From Lineus longissimus (Eukaryota > Nemertea > Pilidiophora > Heteronemertea > Lineidae): a stretch of 64,000 nt of DNA. Under the pieces are notes generated by a model, which saw only the letters and a program-made list of their open reading frames with translations, was not told where the DNA came from and did not search any database. The DNA is taken from positions 12,467,001 to 12,531,000 of the forward strand of contig NC_088326.1 of assembly GCF_910592395.1 (NCBI RefSeq), written 5' to 3'. This document shows, piece after piece, positions 1 to 10,255 of this stretch (position 1 is the first letter of the stretch; each line of letters begins with the position of its first letter). The position numbers and the translations under genes are program-made.

Positions 1-19
1 AATCGTTACGAATACTTAC

Positions 20-91
20 AGAGATTTGACATTTCGAAGACCGATGAACGCTCCTTTGGCTATTCTCGTAATGTTATTGTAACTAAGGAAC
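20..91 (-). CDS. receptor exon: LRR 3
   Basis: The exon is 72 nt and phase 2 at both ends. The LRR reads [14 protein letters not shown] and GLRNVKSL. It joins directly to LRR 2. Its GTAAGT donor at 18-19 shows that the gene continues beyond the left edge. Confidence 0.88.
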
Positions 92-3000
92 CTGAAAAAT
101 TGATGTAGACGATACAAACGTCGTAATACCTATCAGTACGTCACAAAGTTAGGGGCAGATCAAGCATATTTCTCAGGGCCGGCGGTGGATGCTGACCGCA
201 GGCACGCTACTACCGTGTCATTAGGGGCCTTCCCCGGAAACTGTTCAGTGAAATCTAACCCTCCGAGATGCAATTTAAGGCCATTTCTAGAGCCGCCAGC
301 ATGCCGTTTCGCGGGAGGTTTTGGGCCCCCTAAAGAAAATCATGACATCTAGATCTTCCGATCCGTTTCGGGACTCTGTGATCTTCCGTAATAGGCATTT
401 GAAATCGACGTGCTCATGCTAAATGCAATTTCAGGCCAATCCTAACGGTACACGAGTCGAAAGATCGATGGTTGTCGTGATCCGGGGGGGGGGGGGTTCT
501 TCCACGTTTTCCCCATGCTCCCCTAATGTAACTTACAAGGATTTCAAACGCCAAAGACTGTTGAAAGATCCCTCTTCAATTCCATCGATGTTGTTGTCGG
601 TTAGGTCTCTGGAGAACAGATAATAAAAGAATTAGATGTCAATATTGTTGGCTGCTGTCAGATGAATAACAAAGCTTTCATCCAACTTGTTTTGAACAAC
701 TGGCCCCGGAGTCTAATTTCCGCATGGCGAATTTTGTATGTTGTCCGCGGCCCAGTCACCTCCTTTTCTACAAAAGTCGTTTCCATCAACAAATAGCACA
801 AAAAGAGGAAAAATTCAGAGTCTGACTGAATTATCACGCTATTCCGATGTTATGACTCCGACTTGAGCCGGTTTAGCCCTCCATGTGTTGATCCTCTACA
901 TTTAAGGCGCCGCTTGGAGCCATGGACCTACACTGTGGCGTCTTGCTGTTGTAATCAAAATGACGATATGAGACGTGACCTCTTCAGTTCAAGCACTTAC
1001 AGTATAGTAATATTCTCTCGACCAGCAAACATCTTGGTTGAGAACGTTACGCCCAAGTGATTGTGCGAGAAGTTACTGAAACAAAGAAAAATCTATCAAC
1101 CCTCAAATACAGGATATCAACGCGATAATAATCCAATAACCAATGTCAAATATACATCAAATTTTAGAAAATTACTAAAGCATTAACGCTATTTGAAGAA
1201 TCATACGAAAAGGGGAGTATTGAGGGGTACAAGTCAATAAAGGTTATATCGCTAGTGCCAGTGAGCTGGCATAGCATCGTCATTTCTCCTCCTAGGATCA
1301 TTACTCACAACTCGGAGTGGCCTCGCTCCTCCCAGGTCCCCGGCACAGTGTGATTCAGGCCCCGCCCCGAGCAGTCCATGCTGGTTTCTCGACATTGACA
1401 TGTCTCCTCTCTTTCCGGGCAGTTATAAACTGTTCAAAGAGAAATTAACAATCAAGGTCAATCTACAGGTGTTAAAATGCAACATGAGTTTGCATTACGG
1501 CCACTACTTTCACGGACGTCCAAGCCGTCCGTGCTACAATGTGAGGCGAATTATTCCAAGCCACTTTTTCCCGGACATGAGAATCACCAATCTCCCAATA
1601 AGAGGACACCACTGCCTTTGCCTCGATCTAACCAGAAGAGGTTAAATGTACGCTAGTACACGGTGGAGTATCACTAAGTAACCCGTCCCCAGCAATATTA
1701 GGATGAAATAAGAGATTTCACAAACCTATACGTTAAATAGCTGAAGTGATCTTGCGGGGTGTCAACATAATTATGTGATGGGTAATGGGTACATTTGTAC
1801 AGAGTACCTAAAACCTACCACATTCAGGCCTATCCTCGTCATCGAGAAGTAACTGACAGTCTATAAACTGGTCACAAAGTCTTGATTGGTAGATGCAGTA
1901 GCTGTTTCGACATTTGTAGAGGTCCAGAGATGAGACGGTGCAGTTGTAATCTCCTGTAATTGATCATTAAAAATTTGAGATTTGAAATTGCAGTTTCGCT
2001 CTTTGTCGATTTTGTGCAGCCAGAAGAGGTCAAGTACCGCGTTCTTACTCCAAAGAGCCAAATTTCTAGATCATCAGTACCAAAGTTCCAGCCAGAGACT
2101 GGGTTTAGCACAAGTTCCCAACGGAAGCTCACTGACATTCATCTGAGGACATTCCGCCAGGGCACTTAAATGTGATTAATAGGGGAAGTGGAGTCGGCTT
2201 ACTACAGACGTACATGTGCCATGTGATACTTACTACAGACGTACATGTGTCATGTGATACTTACTACAGACGTACATGTGCCATGTGATACTTACTACAG
2301 ACGTACATGTGTCATGTGATACTTACTACAGACGTACATGTGTCATGTGATACTTACTACAGACGTACATGTGTCATGTGATACTTACTACAGACGTACA
2401 TGTGCCATGTGATACTTACTACAGTCGTAAAGATGAGACATGTCCGCGCACCCTATCTGCTCGTCTCGGTCTTTGACGCATTTGTGCTCCATTGGAATAC
2501 ACTGGCCGCTTCGGCACGTAAACTCGTCAAGCGAACACTTCTTATGGACTGAAATGATAACCAGATATGAAATGAATGTCTTTTTCAAAGCCATAGCAAG
2601 TGCAAAACAACAGATAATTACAATAGGCCGGGTTTTCATATTCCATCATGATACCAGTTTGGTTGTTGAAAAGAGATAACAAGCCAGGAAAGCTCGTCTG
2701 CATGTTACAACCATTTTTGCAACTTAAAAGTCAGTTTTTTGACCTAATCATCGTGGGGGCTCAAGGGGGTATATCGTGATCACATGACGAACTTACCACA
2801 CCTCTCCTCGTCGCTGTTGTCAAAGCAATCGCGATGGTAGTTGCACCACTTGGACTCGTGGACGCACTGACCGTTTCTACACTTCTTCATGCTATCACCA
2901 CATGTGTATGTTCCTGGAAATAATATATCCCACGAATATGGGCATGTGCCAACGGTTCTGCAAATCTAATGCTACCATCAGAAAGTTCTCGGCCAGAGCT

Positions 3001-6000
3001 TTCCGACGAATGTTCACGTCAATAGGTTTACCAATGGGACCATCAGAAAGTGCTCGACCGAAGCTTCCCAACGAATGGCCACGTCAGTAGGTTTACAAAA
3101 GGTACCTCAGAAAGTCCTACGCCAGAGCTTTCCAAAGAGTGGTCATGTCAATAGACTTTCACAATCAGTCAGCGATTGTTCTAGGAATTCAAATTTATTG
3201 AACTTACCGCATCCAATTTCGTCGGACCTGTCTATACAGTCCACCTCTCCGTCACACCTCTGCGACATCAGCACGCACTCCTGATTACTACACGTGAAAC
3301 TCCCTTGGCCGCATTCTTCAAAATTCGGACAGTTCATCTCGTCTCGTCCGTTGATGCAGTCTGACTGGTGGTCGCAGATCAGTCTCTGTAAGATGCACCG
3401 GCCCGTGCCGTCATTACAGGCGAAGAGGTCCTTGTCGGCCGGGCAACTCACTTGGTTTGGTTTGGCTGAAAAGAGTCACCGTGTTACTATCAGACTATGA
3501 TAGACCAGGCCGCAGAAATACCGCCCTTTTTTAATTTTACATGTATTTTTGTTATTGTAAAACCACGCTCATTCAAATAACGTTGAGAAGCTAAAAATCC
3601 AAGATGTCTGCCGCGAATCCAAAATGGCGGTAAAATAGGCGAAATATAATTTCAGGGACGAAAACAAAACCTGTTGTTCAAAACAGGTTTATCAACTTGG
3701 CGTTAATGGGCTTAACTGAAGTAGACATTACCGAAAAGTTAACGCCAAGTTGGCCGTGATTTCACAGCTGCAGCCGGACCCGCCAAAGGTGAACTCACTG
3801 CAGACAGATTTGTACTCACGGCAAAAATGTTCTTCAGCTCCCTTTGGCCCAGTCATACAATTATTCACCATGTCGCAGACATAGTCTTTGGCGATACACC
3901 TCCTGTTCTTCGGGTCTCGGTGCCTGTCGCGGCAGAGGTAGTACTCCCCGGCAGGGCAGGAAAAAGGATCATTGCCTGAAAACACAACAACCACAGCAAT
4001 GAACAAAAAAGGCAACGCAGGTTAGCAGTTCCGGGTTCCCGGGAGCAGCGTAAAATAAAGACTAGTCTTTACATGTTCTTGGTAGGAACACGACCAAATC
4101 CTAAAGGTTTTCTGCCTCTGAAACACTTTATCATTCATGTGGAATTTTTTCAGTAGTTTAAATACTCACTGCAGTCTGCCTCGTCGTCGCACGTGTCTGC
4201 GCAGTCGCAGATCCCGTCACACTTGTTTCCCGCGCTAATGCAGCGGCCATTTGGACACTGCATGTCACGTGACCCGCAGCCGCCACCTAAAGGTACAATA
4301 AGAAAATGATTGTGCAATATGGCGCCCGCGTGGACAAAACTTTCTAATGCTCAAGGGCATGGTATTTTCTAATTGCACATCACCAACCACAGCAAACGTC
4401 TGATATCGCCAGCGTAAATAAGCTATTTGTATCTAATGTCCTACTCAGCAAACACAGTGACAGGGAATTGTCATCCTTTTGTTTATATGAGCATTAGCAC
4501 GATGGCCGGCTGGTCGATCCTGCCTGTATTATGACACCGTGAGACAAATCCTTTATTTGTGAGAGGCGGCAGATATTATAAAAGGACAGATGGAGTTATG
4601 AAAGAAATTCGCTCAACCAGCGCTTCTGCATTGTACTTCTCACGTTTTTACCGCCGGAGAAATGTACCTTCTCATTTCCTGTTAAAATTTCCTGCAAATC
4701 AGATGGTGAAGAACTAACTGTGTTATCAAAAGCCTATATTTGGCGCCGTGTGATCTAAGTAAGACACTTTACTCACACTTGCTTTCATCCTCGTGGTCTG
4801 GGCAATCTGCTTTTTTGTCACAGACCTTATCCATGGTGATGTAAATTCCATTCATGCTGCATCGGAAGTGGGCACCTACAATGGAGAAGGAAGGGGAAGA
4901 ATGATCCAGCTCGAGGGGACTCGGCAGGTGGTTTTGCTAAATTCACGAAAATACCAGAACATTACCCCAAATCAGTCATAGGATGTCGGGATAGGACCAC
5001 TTTCAGGTCTCTATTACTAGTTTTTTGACCTACCAGTCCCACAGTTTTCTTCGTCGCTCCCATCTAAACAGTCAACGGTCCCATCACACAACATCGCCGT
5101 CTTTATACACTCGGAATTGTTGCACTGAAATTCACGGAAGTAACATGGTCTCCGGTCTGAAACGGGATAGCATAGCATTTTTGAAATGGCTTCATTGATG
5201 GACTGATAATAAAGAGTTAAGCCGTTTGTTTACTTCCGTGGTCGTTTCCATGAAAATGACACACGCCTCTGCCGTGCTGGCACCAGAGAAAATTTACAGT
5301 TTTTGGTAAATTAGCGATGACTAAAAACGATGATGCAGTGCACAGTGCCTTCATACCCTAACTTTACGTACAGCGATTTTCCAGACGCCCGATACAGTTT
5401 ATGGAAAAGAAAACGATTCTATACTAACGGCACGCAGACTCATCCGAATTGTCTCCACAATCATCCTGGAAGTTGCACATGCCCTCTCGTAGTATACAGT
5501 AATGGTTATCACACTTGAAGTGACTTGCTGGACACGTGTACGTTTCTGCAAACAAAGTGGAAAATCCGATCAGTTGCATATTATTTCTTCCTCGATAGAC
5601 ACCAAATGCACTGAGAGTCTTCCTTTGAAATGTATACAGTTCGCGTATTTTGACATTTTCAGGGTGAAAGGTTTGCTTTTGAAACTATACATTCTAGGTG
5701 AAAGGCTAACCTGACATTCCGCTCGACGAAAAAACTCGTGGCTGACCACAGAGTCCCCATTCTCGCAGTTCTCTTCCGGCCACATCGCTTCATCGCGTCA
5801 ATACATGAGAGATTCCCAGCATCCTCTTGAAAATAATGCACAGTCTAGTGCATTAGCACTGACCGTACAATGGTTAACTCACCGCATTCTTGTTCATCCG
5901 CGCCATTATCGCAGTCCTGCCTCCGGTCGCATCGCTTCATGGCGTCAATACACGAGGTATTACTGCACTGGAATTCATGGGGCAGGCAACCTTAAAGAGC

Positions 6001-8884
6001 GTCAGTGGATGTATCAGTGCATTTATACCAATGATTGACCAAACTGACCTAGAATAATCAACATGACACTGGGACACATTGCAATATATCCGTCAGCGAA
6101 CCCACAGCTGCAGTTTATTGTCGAGGTTGGTTGGTCTTCGGCGCGGCTGCTTTGAGCGCCGTCTGGCGAGGCAATGCACTCTTGCGCTAGGACATGCAAC
6201 CAGTCTAGCGACATCCATCAGAAAAAAAGAATGAATCTGAGTCAATGGCAGACGATAGTGTCTTAGTATATTGTCGAGAAAAAAAGGTCAGTCGCCGACT
6301 ATCATCTTGATATTTTCTCTCCCCGTCCCCAATCTCGTCTGCATATTCTCCAGTCCAGCTGTAATCGCGCATGAAAATCGACCATTACCGCGCCGTATCG
6401 AGTTATCCCCGGTTGAAGGATGCGCGAAATCATTCAACGAAGTTGTCTTATCTCGCGCTGACCAGACCGGAATAGGCAATCTTGGTTTCTTCTGTGGTCT
6501 GTCAATGGCTCCAGGTGAGACATTGGCGTAAATCACAAGGTGCTTCAAAGGACATTACGGGGATGGGATTAGTCGCCAGCGAAATGATGGCGTACTTGGC
6601 TTGACTTGATCGCCAGATCAACTCCAAGGTCTCCGGCTAAAAAAATGTCACGGCCACATTAACTCAATGCCACTATACCACAATATAGAAAGGTCATTGA
6701 CAGGCACATTTGGCTCAGAAGTGCGTGATGCTTGTTAGGCATTTGCGGGAGTGTCCGTTTTATTAATATACGTATGAACTATTTGGAAAAACTGAACCTA
6801 TTTCAGTATCTATTTGTGACGAGGTTTATATCAGGTTGCTTGGTTATTTTCAGGGCATGCCCACTTTGACCTGATATTGGTCCCAAATAATTTTGAATAA
6901 TTTGAAATTCAAATGATTGAGATATTACAAAATGTGACTTTTGGGACACCCGATATAGATGGGGACCACCCCTACGAAGAGCAGTCACTGTCTTACAAAA
7001 GCTCACACCCCAACTAATACAATGTACGTACAGCCACTGTTATACCAGAGGAATACCTGTATTTACAAAGAAATACATTCTCCACACAGACATAATACAG
7101 TGCTCACTATTTATAGCAGCCCGCCTCATCATACTACTATTGCTGCGCGGAGTATGCAAGAAATACAATCGCAACCAAAGGCAATTTTGCTTGGTGACTG
7201 CGCAATCACAGCTAACTCTGGCCCGTAGTAATAGCCTTTCTTGCCTGGTGTCTGTGTTTATTCAAGCAGCCCCAGATTGATGCGCCAGTCACTGACCTAA
7301 CGTTTGGTTCACATCAAGTAGAAGATGGAGAAGGTGTACGGGAATCGTAAGTTGTTATTTCTATCTGAGGTTGCGACAGGCAGATTTCGGCACACATGTA
7401 CGCGCCACCAGCGCAATGGACGCACAAAGGAAAAAGTGACTGATTGAATCCATGATGGAGAGTAAACATCACCATAGGTTCTAAGATGACCCGTTATAGA
7501 TTCTATGACTGAGACTTTTCATTATAGAAACGTACAAGTTGGAAACAACAAGATCGTCTCTATAATGGGATCATCCGGGAATCCGTCGTGATACGGCATT
7601 GGACGTAAACCCCAGAATAGTTTTCACGTTAGAAAAAGGTTTAGGCCTCAAATCACCATTCAAGGAAAAATGCATCGTAAGTTGCATGTAGAAATGTACG
7701 GAGAAACTGGCGGCTCTGATGGAGGCTCAAGTTTACCTTGCGACAACAACTTGCCGATGCACCTGACGCCCACGTGGGTTTTGCCCTATACGGATGTTCA
7801 AGAGCTTCATTTTGATTCGTGTTATGCTCCTCGGTTGCGAAACCGTCAAATAATTGATTACCTAGCTAATTGCGCAACGACTCGTGTCGACTCGAGACGT
7901 TTTGAGATGAAATCATAATGAGGACTCTATTTCAGGCAAGTTTTATCGAACCGAGTATGAAAGCTGCTACGGAACTAGTCTTACCACATTGGCCAGGCCC
8001 CTCGTCCTCTCCATATAGACAGTCTATAAGACCGTCACATGTCCTGTTTTTTGGTATGCAGCTACCATCTTGGCAGACGTATTTTGATTTGTCGGTGGGG
8101 TTGCACGTGGTGTCCAATGTTGTGGGTCGATTGCCTAAAGGAATAGGAAAGGAAAGCGATGAATTACAACGGTCATTGGATAAGTTTTAACCTTGCCGAC
8201 AGGAGGCACCGTGTTTATGGCCATCAAGCCACAAGACTACCCAGGCATGTTGAAATGCAGCAAGTGGAGCCGCATGCGAAAGCCAAAAATGAATGTGCCA
8301 CATCTAGTGAAAGGAGATAAATTCCAAGATCGGCATATGGAATATGGATTTAGGCAGTAAGAAATTAGCATTCAAAAGCATCCAATAGCAACATGTAAAT
8401 ATGAGGGCATCACATATAATCAGTGAGAAGTCGTCAGTACGAAACCATTCACGTGATGACGAACCTGTTTTTGGAGGTTGAGTTCCCTCTCTCCATTCTC
8501 CTCGTGCATGACCGGAACTCTAATTATTGATGACGTCGTTTAGTCCCTGCTTGAAATGGCCGCCATTAAGCCTTCGAATGGCGGCCATCCGGTCATTTAA
8601 TCTTATAAGACTTTTAAGAGCCTCTCGTCACGCCTACGTTTATGACACAGTTAGAATAGTTCATTTCAGTTTGGTCGAGACTGTTATAACGACCCCAAGT
8701 GAAACCTTCACCCGTCACCACTCACCGCACAGTTTTTTGTCTTCGTCATCACCTCCCGGACAGTCGCGAAGACCATCACAAGTTTTGTTGTGGAAAACAC
8801 AATCTCCACTCTCACACAGAAAACGCTCGTTCCTGGGAACAAGGCAGAGGTTCTCGTGAACAAGCTGAACGTCAGTCTGGACCG
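20..8884 (-). CDS. LDLa-LRR receptor ectodomain (GRL101/LGR-like), partial
   Basis: This is a cell-surface receptor gene read on the minus strand. Coding exons in order are 8726-8884, 7985-8134, 5883-5990, 5429-5545, 5034-5156, 4777-4875, 4170-4286, 3820-3975, 3208-3465, 2797-2913, 2420-2548, 1819-1953, 1309-1429, 1001-1075, 537-608 and 20-91. The first twelve encode 13 LDLa modules (six-Cys pattern, mostly with acidic DxxDCxDxxDE calcium-site residues) and every junction is phase 1. Exon 1309-1429 is an LRR N-cap entering in phase 1 and leaving in phase 2. The next three exons are LRRs joined in phase 2, as is usual in LGR receptors. Known families with LDLa followed by LRRs are GRL101 of Lymnaea and the relaxin receptors, both with a rhodopsin-like seven-helix domain. 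That domain would lie beyond the left edge, so the GPCR identity is inferred. A non-GPCR LDLa-LRR protein is the alternative. Confidence 0.85.
537..608 (-). CDS. receptor exon: LRR 2
   Basis: The exon is exactly 72 nt (24 codons) and phase 2 at both ends. It is a consensus LRR with [10 protein letters not shown] and [12 protein letters not shown]. One LRR per 72-nt phase-2 exon is the LGR gene signature. Confidence 0.87.
1001..1075 (-). CDS. receptor exon: LRR 1
   Basis: The exon is 75 nt and phase 2 at both ends. One LRR is read across the junctions, with SHNHLGVTF and [11 protein letters not shown]. The acceptor tttgtttcag and donor GTAAGT are strong. Confidence 0.8.
1309..1429 (-). CDS. 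receptor exon: LRR N-terminal cap
   Basis: The exon is 121 nt, enters in phase 1 and leaves in phase 2. It has a cluster of four Cys (YNCPE, TCQCRE and MDCSGRGL) followed by a VPGTW stretch. This is the CxCx6C-SGRGL layout of an LRRNT. The phase switch marks the passage from LDLa to LRR exons. Confidence 0.8.
1819..1953 (-). CDS. receptor exon: LDLa module 13 (last)
   Basis: The exon is 135 nt and phase 1 at both ends. The LDLa reads [34 protein letters not shown], with donor GTAGGT. It joins in frame to the LRR N-cap exon. Confidence 0.85.
2200..2440. repeat. 31-bp minisatellite carrying a 5' splice site
   Basis: About eight head-to-tail copies start at 2200, 2231, 2262, 2293, 2324, 2355, 2386 and 2417, differing at a few positions (gccatg or gtcatg). 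On the minus strand each unit contains CTGTA followed by GTAAGTATCACATG, the same as the end of LDLa module 12 and its donor. The array grew from the exon-intron border. Confidence 0.95.
2420..2548 (-). CDS. receptor exon: LDLa module 12
   Basis: The exon is 129 nt and phase 1 at both ends. The LDLa reads [17 protein letters not shown] and [15 protein letters not shown]. The exon end and its GTAAGT donor are the founding unit of the 31-bp minisatellite that follows in the intron. Confidence 0.88.
2797..2913 (-). CDS. receptor exon: LDLa module 11
   Basis: The exon is 117 nt and phase 1 at both ends. The LDLa reads [17 protein letters not shown] and [11 protein letters not shown], with donor GTAAGT. 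Confidence 0.9.
2960..3165. repeat. 65-bp tandem repeat, about 3 copies
   Basis: The motif accatcagaaagt recurs at 2974, 3039 and 3104 (diverged) with similar flanks (cagagctttcc, cacgtcaataggttta). It lies in the intron between LDLa modules 10 and 11. Confidence 0.75.
3208..3465 (-). CDS. receptor exon: LDLa modules 9 and 10
   Basis: The exon has 86 codons, phase 1 at both ends, with two complete LDLa modules and no intron between them. Module 9 has [16 protein letters not shown] and module 10 has [16 protein letters not shown]. It is the only exon here carrying two modules, so an intron was probably lost. Confidence 0.9.
3665..3755. repeat. short foldback (inverted repeat)
   Basis: aacttggcgttaa near 3695 is matched by ttaacgccaagtt near 3740, and a smaller hairpin (acctgttgttcaaaacaggt) lies next to it. 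It is intronic. It may be the remains of a small foldback element. Confidence 0.6.
3820..3975 (-). CDS. receptor exon: LDLa module 8
   Basis: The exon is 156 nt and phase 1 at both ends. It is a longer LDLa with a basic loop ([12 protein letters not shown]) and a C-terminal half that lacks the usual DxSDE box ([15 protein letters not shown]). Calcium binding is therefore doubtful. Confidence 0.82.
4170..4286 (-). CDS. receptor exon: LDLa module 7, with two extra Cys
   Basis: The exon is 117 nt and phase 1 at both ends. The LDLa starts [10 protein letters not shown]. It has two additional Cys in its C-terminal half ([15 protein letters not shown]), giving eight in total and suggesting an extra local disulfide. 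Confidence 0.85.
4777..4875 (-). CDS. receptor exon: LDLa module 6, lacking Cys1 and Cys3
   Basis: The exon is 99 nt and phase 1 at both ends. It reads AHFRC, then NGIYI where GxCI is expected, then VCDKKADC and HEDESKC. The first and third Cys, which normally pair, are both missing. The other four Cys and the acidic calcium-site residues remain. The sixth Cys codon is completed by the next exon. Confidence 0.82.
5034..5156 (-). CDS. receptor exon: LDLa module 5
   Basis: The exon is 123 nt and phase 1 at both ends. It is the most canonical LDLa of the set ([24 protein letters not shown]) with donor GTAGGT. Confidence 0.9.
5429..5545 (-). CDS. receptor exon: LDLa module 4
   Basis: The exon is 117 nt and phase 1 at both ends. 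The LDLa carries [17 protein letters not shown] and DDCGDNSDE. The donor GTTAGT departs slightly from consensus. Confidence 0.87.
5735..5830 (-). pseudogene. decayed duplicate of LDLa module 3 exon
   Basis: The minus strand repeats the CIDAMKRC core of exon 5883-5990. A one-base deletion after the Arg codons shifts the frame, and the DCDNGADE box is lost. No usable donor remains. It lies about 150 bp from the intact exon, so it is a tandem exon duplicate now dead in the intron. Confidence 0.7.
5883..5990 (-). CDS. receptor exon: LDLa module 3
   Basis: The exon is 108 nt and phase 1 at both ends. It is a compact LDLa ([25 protein letters not shown]) with donor GTGAGT. A decayed sister copy lies at about 5735-5830. 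Confidence 0.88.
6049..6204 (-). CDS. candidate Cys-containing exon, unrecognised
   Basis: This is an open, phase 1 to phase 1 stretch of 156 nt between an acceptor with a strong pyrimidine tract (gtcgctag) and a GTCAGT donor. It encodes four Cys (QECIAS, INCSCG and AMCPS) and would fit between LDLa modules 2 and 3 without breaking frame. It is not an LDLa and matches no domain I know. It may be a cryptic or alternative exon. Confidence 0.25.
6205..7984. other. intron of LDLa-LRR receptor, no recognised feature
   Basis: This is the intron between LDLa modules 2 and 3, apart from the candidate exon at its downstream end. I saw no LDLa pattern, strong tandem repeat or inverted-repeat element. 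Short open frames here have no domain signature. Confidence 0.5.
7985..8134 (-). CDS. receptor exon: LDLa module 2
   Basis: The exon has 50 codons, phase 1 at both ends, and donor GTAAGA. It encodes a complete six-Cys LDLa with calcium-site residues ([13 protein letters not shown]). Confidence 0.88.
8726..8884 (-). CDS. receptor exon: LDLa module 1
   Basis: The exon has 53 codons and is phase 1 at both ends, with acceptor tatttacag and donor GTGAGT. A short linker precedes an LDLa with Cys pattern [25 protein letters not shown] and KLCG. Two decayed partial copies lie just upstream at 8939-9061 and 9091-9186. Confidence 0.85.
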
Positions 8885-8938
8885 CTGTAAATATAGAATG
8901 GTGTACAGAATAATATTGTCATAACAGAATTGTCAATA

Positions 8939-9186
8939 TTTGTTGTTGAAAACGCAGTCTCCATTCTCACATAGAAATCTTTCACCTCTGGCAATTGTGT
9001 GGGTAGGAGGCAGATGAGGTTCTTGTGGACAGGCTGGATGTCGGTCTGAACCGCTGCCAGTAGAGAAAGGTGTAGAGAATTATCATCACAAATGTTGTTG
9101 TTGAAAACACAATCTCCACTCTTACACAGAAATCTTTCACCTCAGGTGACAGCAAACTGGATGTTGGCTGATGGACCGCTGTATAT
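8939..9186 (-). pseudogene. two partial decayed duplicates of LDLa module 1 exon
   Basis: Segments 8939-9061 and 9091-9186 each resemble 8786-8887 on the plus strand (ttgttgttgaaaac, then ctccactcttacacagaaa, ending in gaccgctg) together with part of the flank. Deletions and substitutions break the frame. They are tandem copies of the acceptor side of module 1, with a spacing of about 150 bp. Confidence 0.65.
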
Positions 9187-10255
9187 CAGCCAATTTGATT
9201 TTTTTGAAAGGGGAAGCGGCTCAGAATATGTTTTAACATGCTAAAACAGATACCGGCTTTCGCCTATCACTCTCAAACGTTGCTTTTACCCATCACTCTC
9301 AAACGTCTTTCGGGGCCACCCGGTATTTAGAGCATGCTCTCTTTCTCAATGAGAATTGGTCTCTTCTTGTACTTGTTAGTCACTGTCCTCTGTCTCCTTT
9401 GTTTTGACCACGCCAAGTCTTTACCATTGATCGATCTAAAGTATCGTCTTGATGTACACTGGCTCTCCCCAGCTTTGAGTTTCGTGCAAATACAAAATGA
9501 TCGGAAATTATTTCTTTTAGGTTCTAGTCCGGACAATAGAGCTATTTGTGGCTGTCAGACCAGAAGAAAATTGCCCACTACGGATATCAAGGCTTCGGCG
9601 TCTCTTAGAAAAAAAGTCGGTCATCTTAAATTTTCTCTCGCACAAATGAGGACCGCTAAAACATGATGTTAACAGCATTTATATATCACTCTGCACAACG
9701 CCAATGTTAAAATTGATATTCAGTTCGTATACGTAAACGCAATCTGAAATTTTCAAATTCAATTACAAATTTTCAAGATTTTAAAGAGCGGCGATGACCT
9801 TTGATGGTTTTAAACCACAGTACTGCCCACAATGCGTTACTTAGTTATTATTATGGCTAATGCTCTTTATTGGCAATATCTAATGTATAGGGTAACGTGG
9901 AGGTACTATTTCACACGAATCATGCCCTTATAATTTCAAAAACGCCTCTGTTGTACTTCCGGGCCCTGCACCCATCTTCGTCAGATAATCTGAGTAAACT
10001 TTGAAATTATTCACCAACTCCAAGATTCAATGTATCGTATTATCAAAGTAGACTGTGTGAAAGTGCGCCATTCAATGCATTTGACCTGTGTTTCTCACCA
10101 TCCGTACTTTCTTAGCCATTTGGACGCCAACTGGATGTCTAGGAACACAGACCAGCATTGCCGGGGAGTTACATAGGATTTACGTCGTCACTTGTCATGT
10201 TTCGCTTGTCACGATGTTAACTGACTTAGGCTTGAAAACACGACGTGATGGTGTA

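Noticed and set aside
1500-1530. Palindrome cacggacgtccaagccgtccgtg
   Set aside because: A single short hairpin in an intron. No element or terminator role is indicated in a eukaryotic setting.
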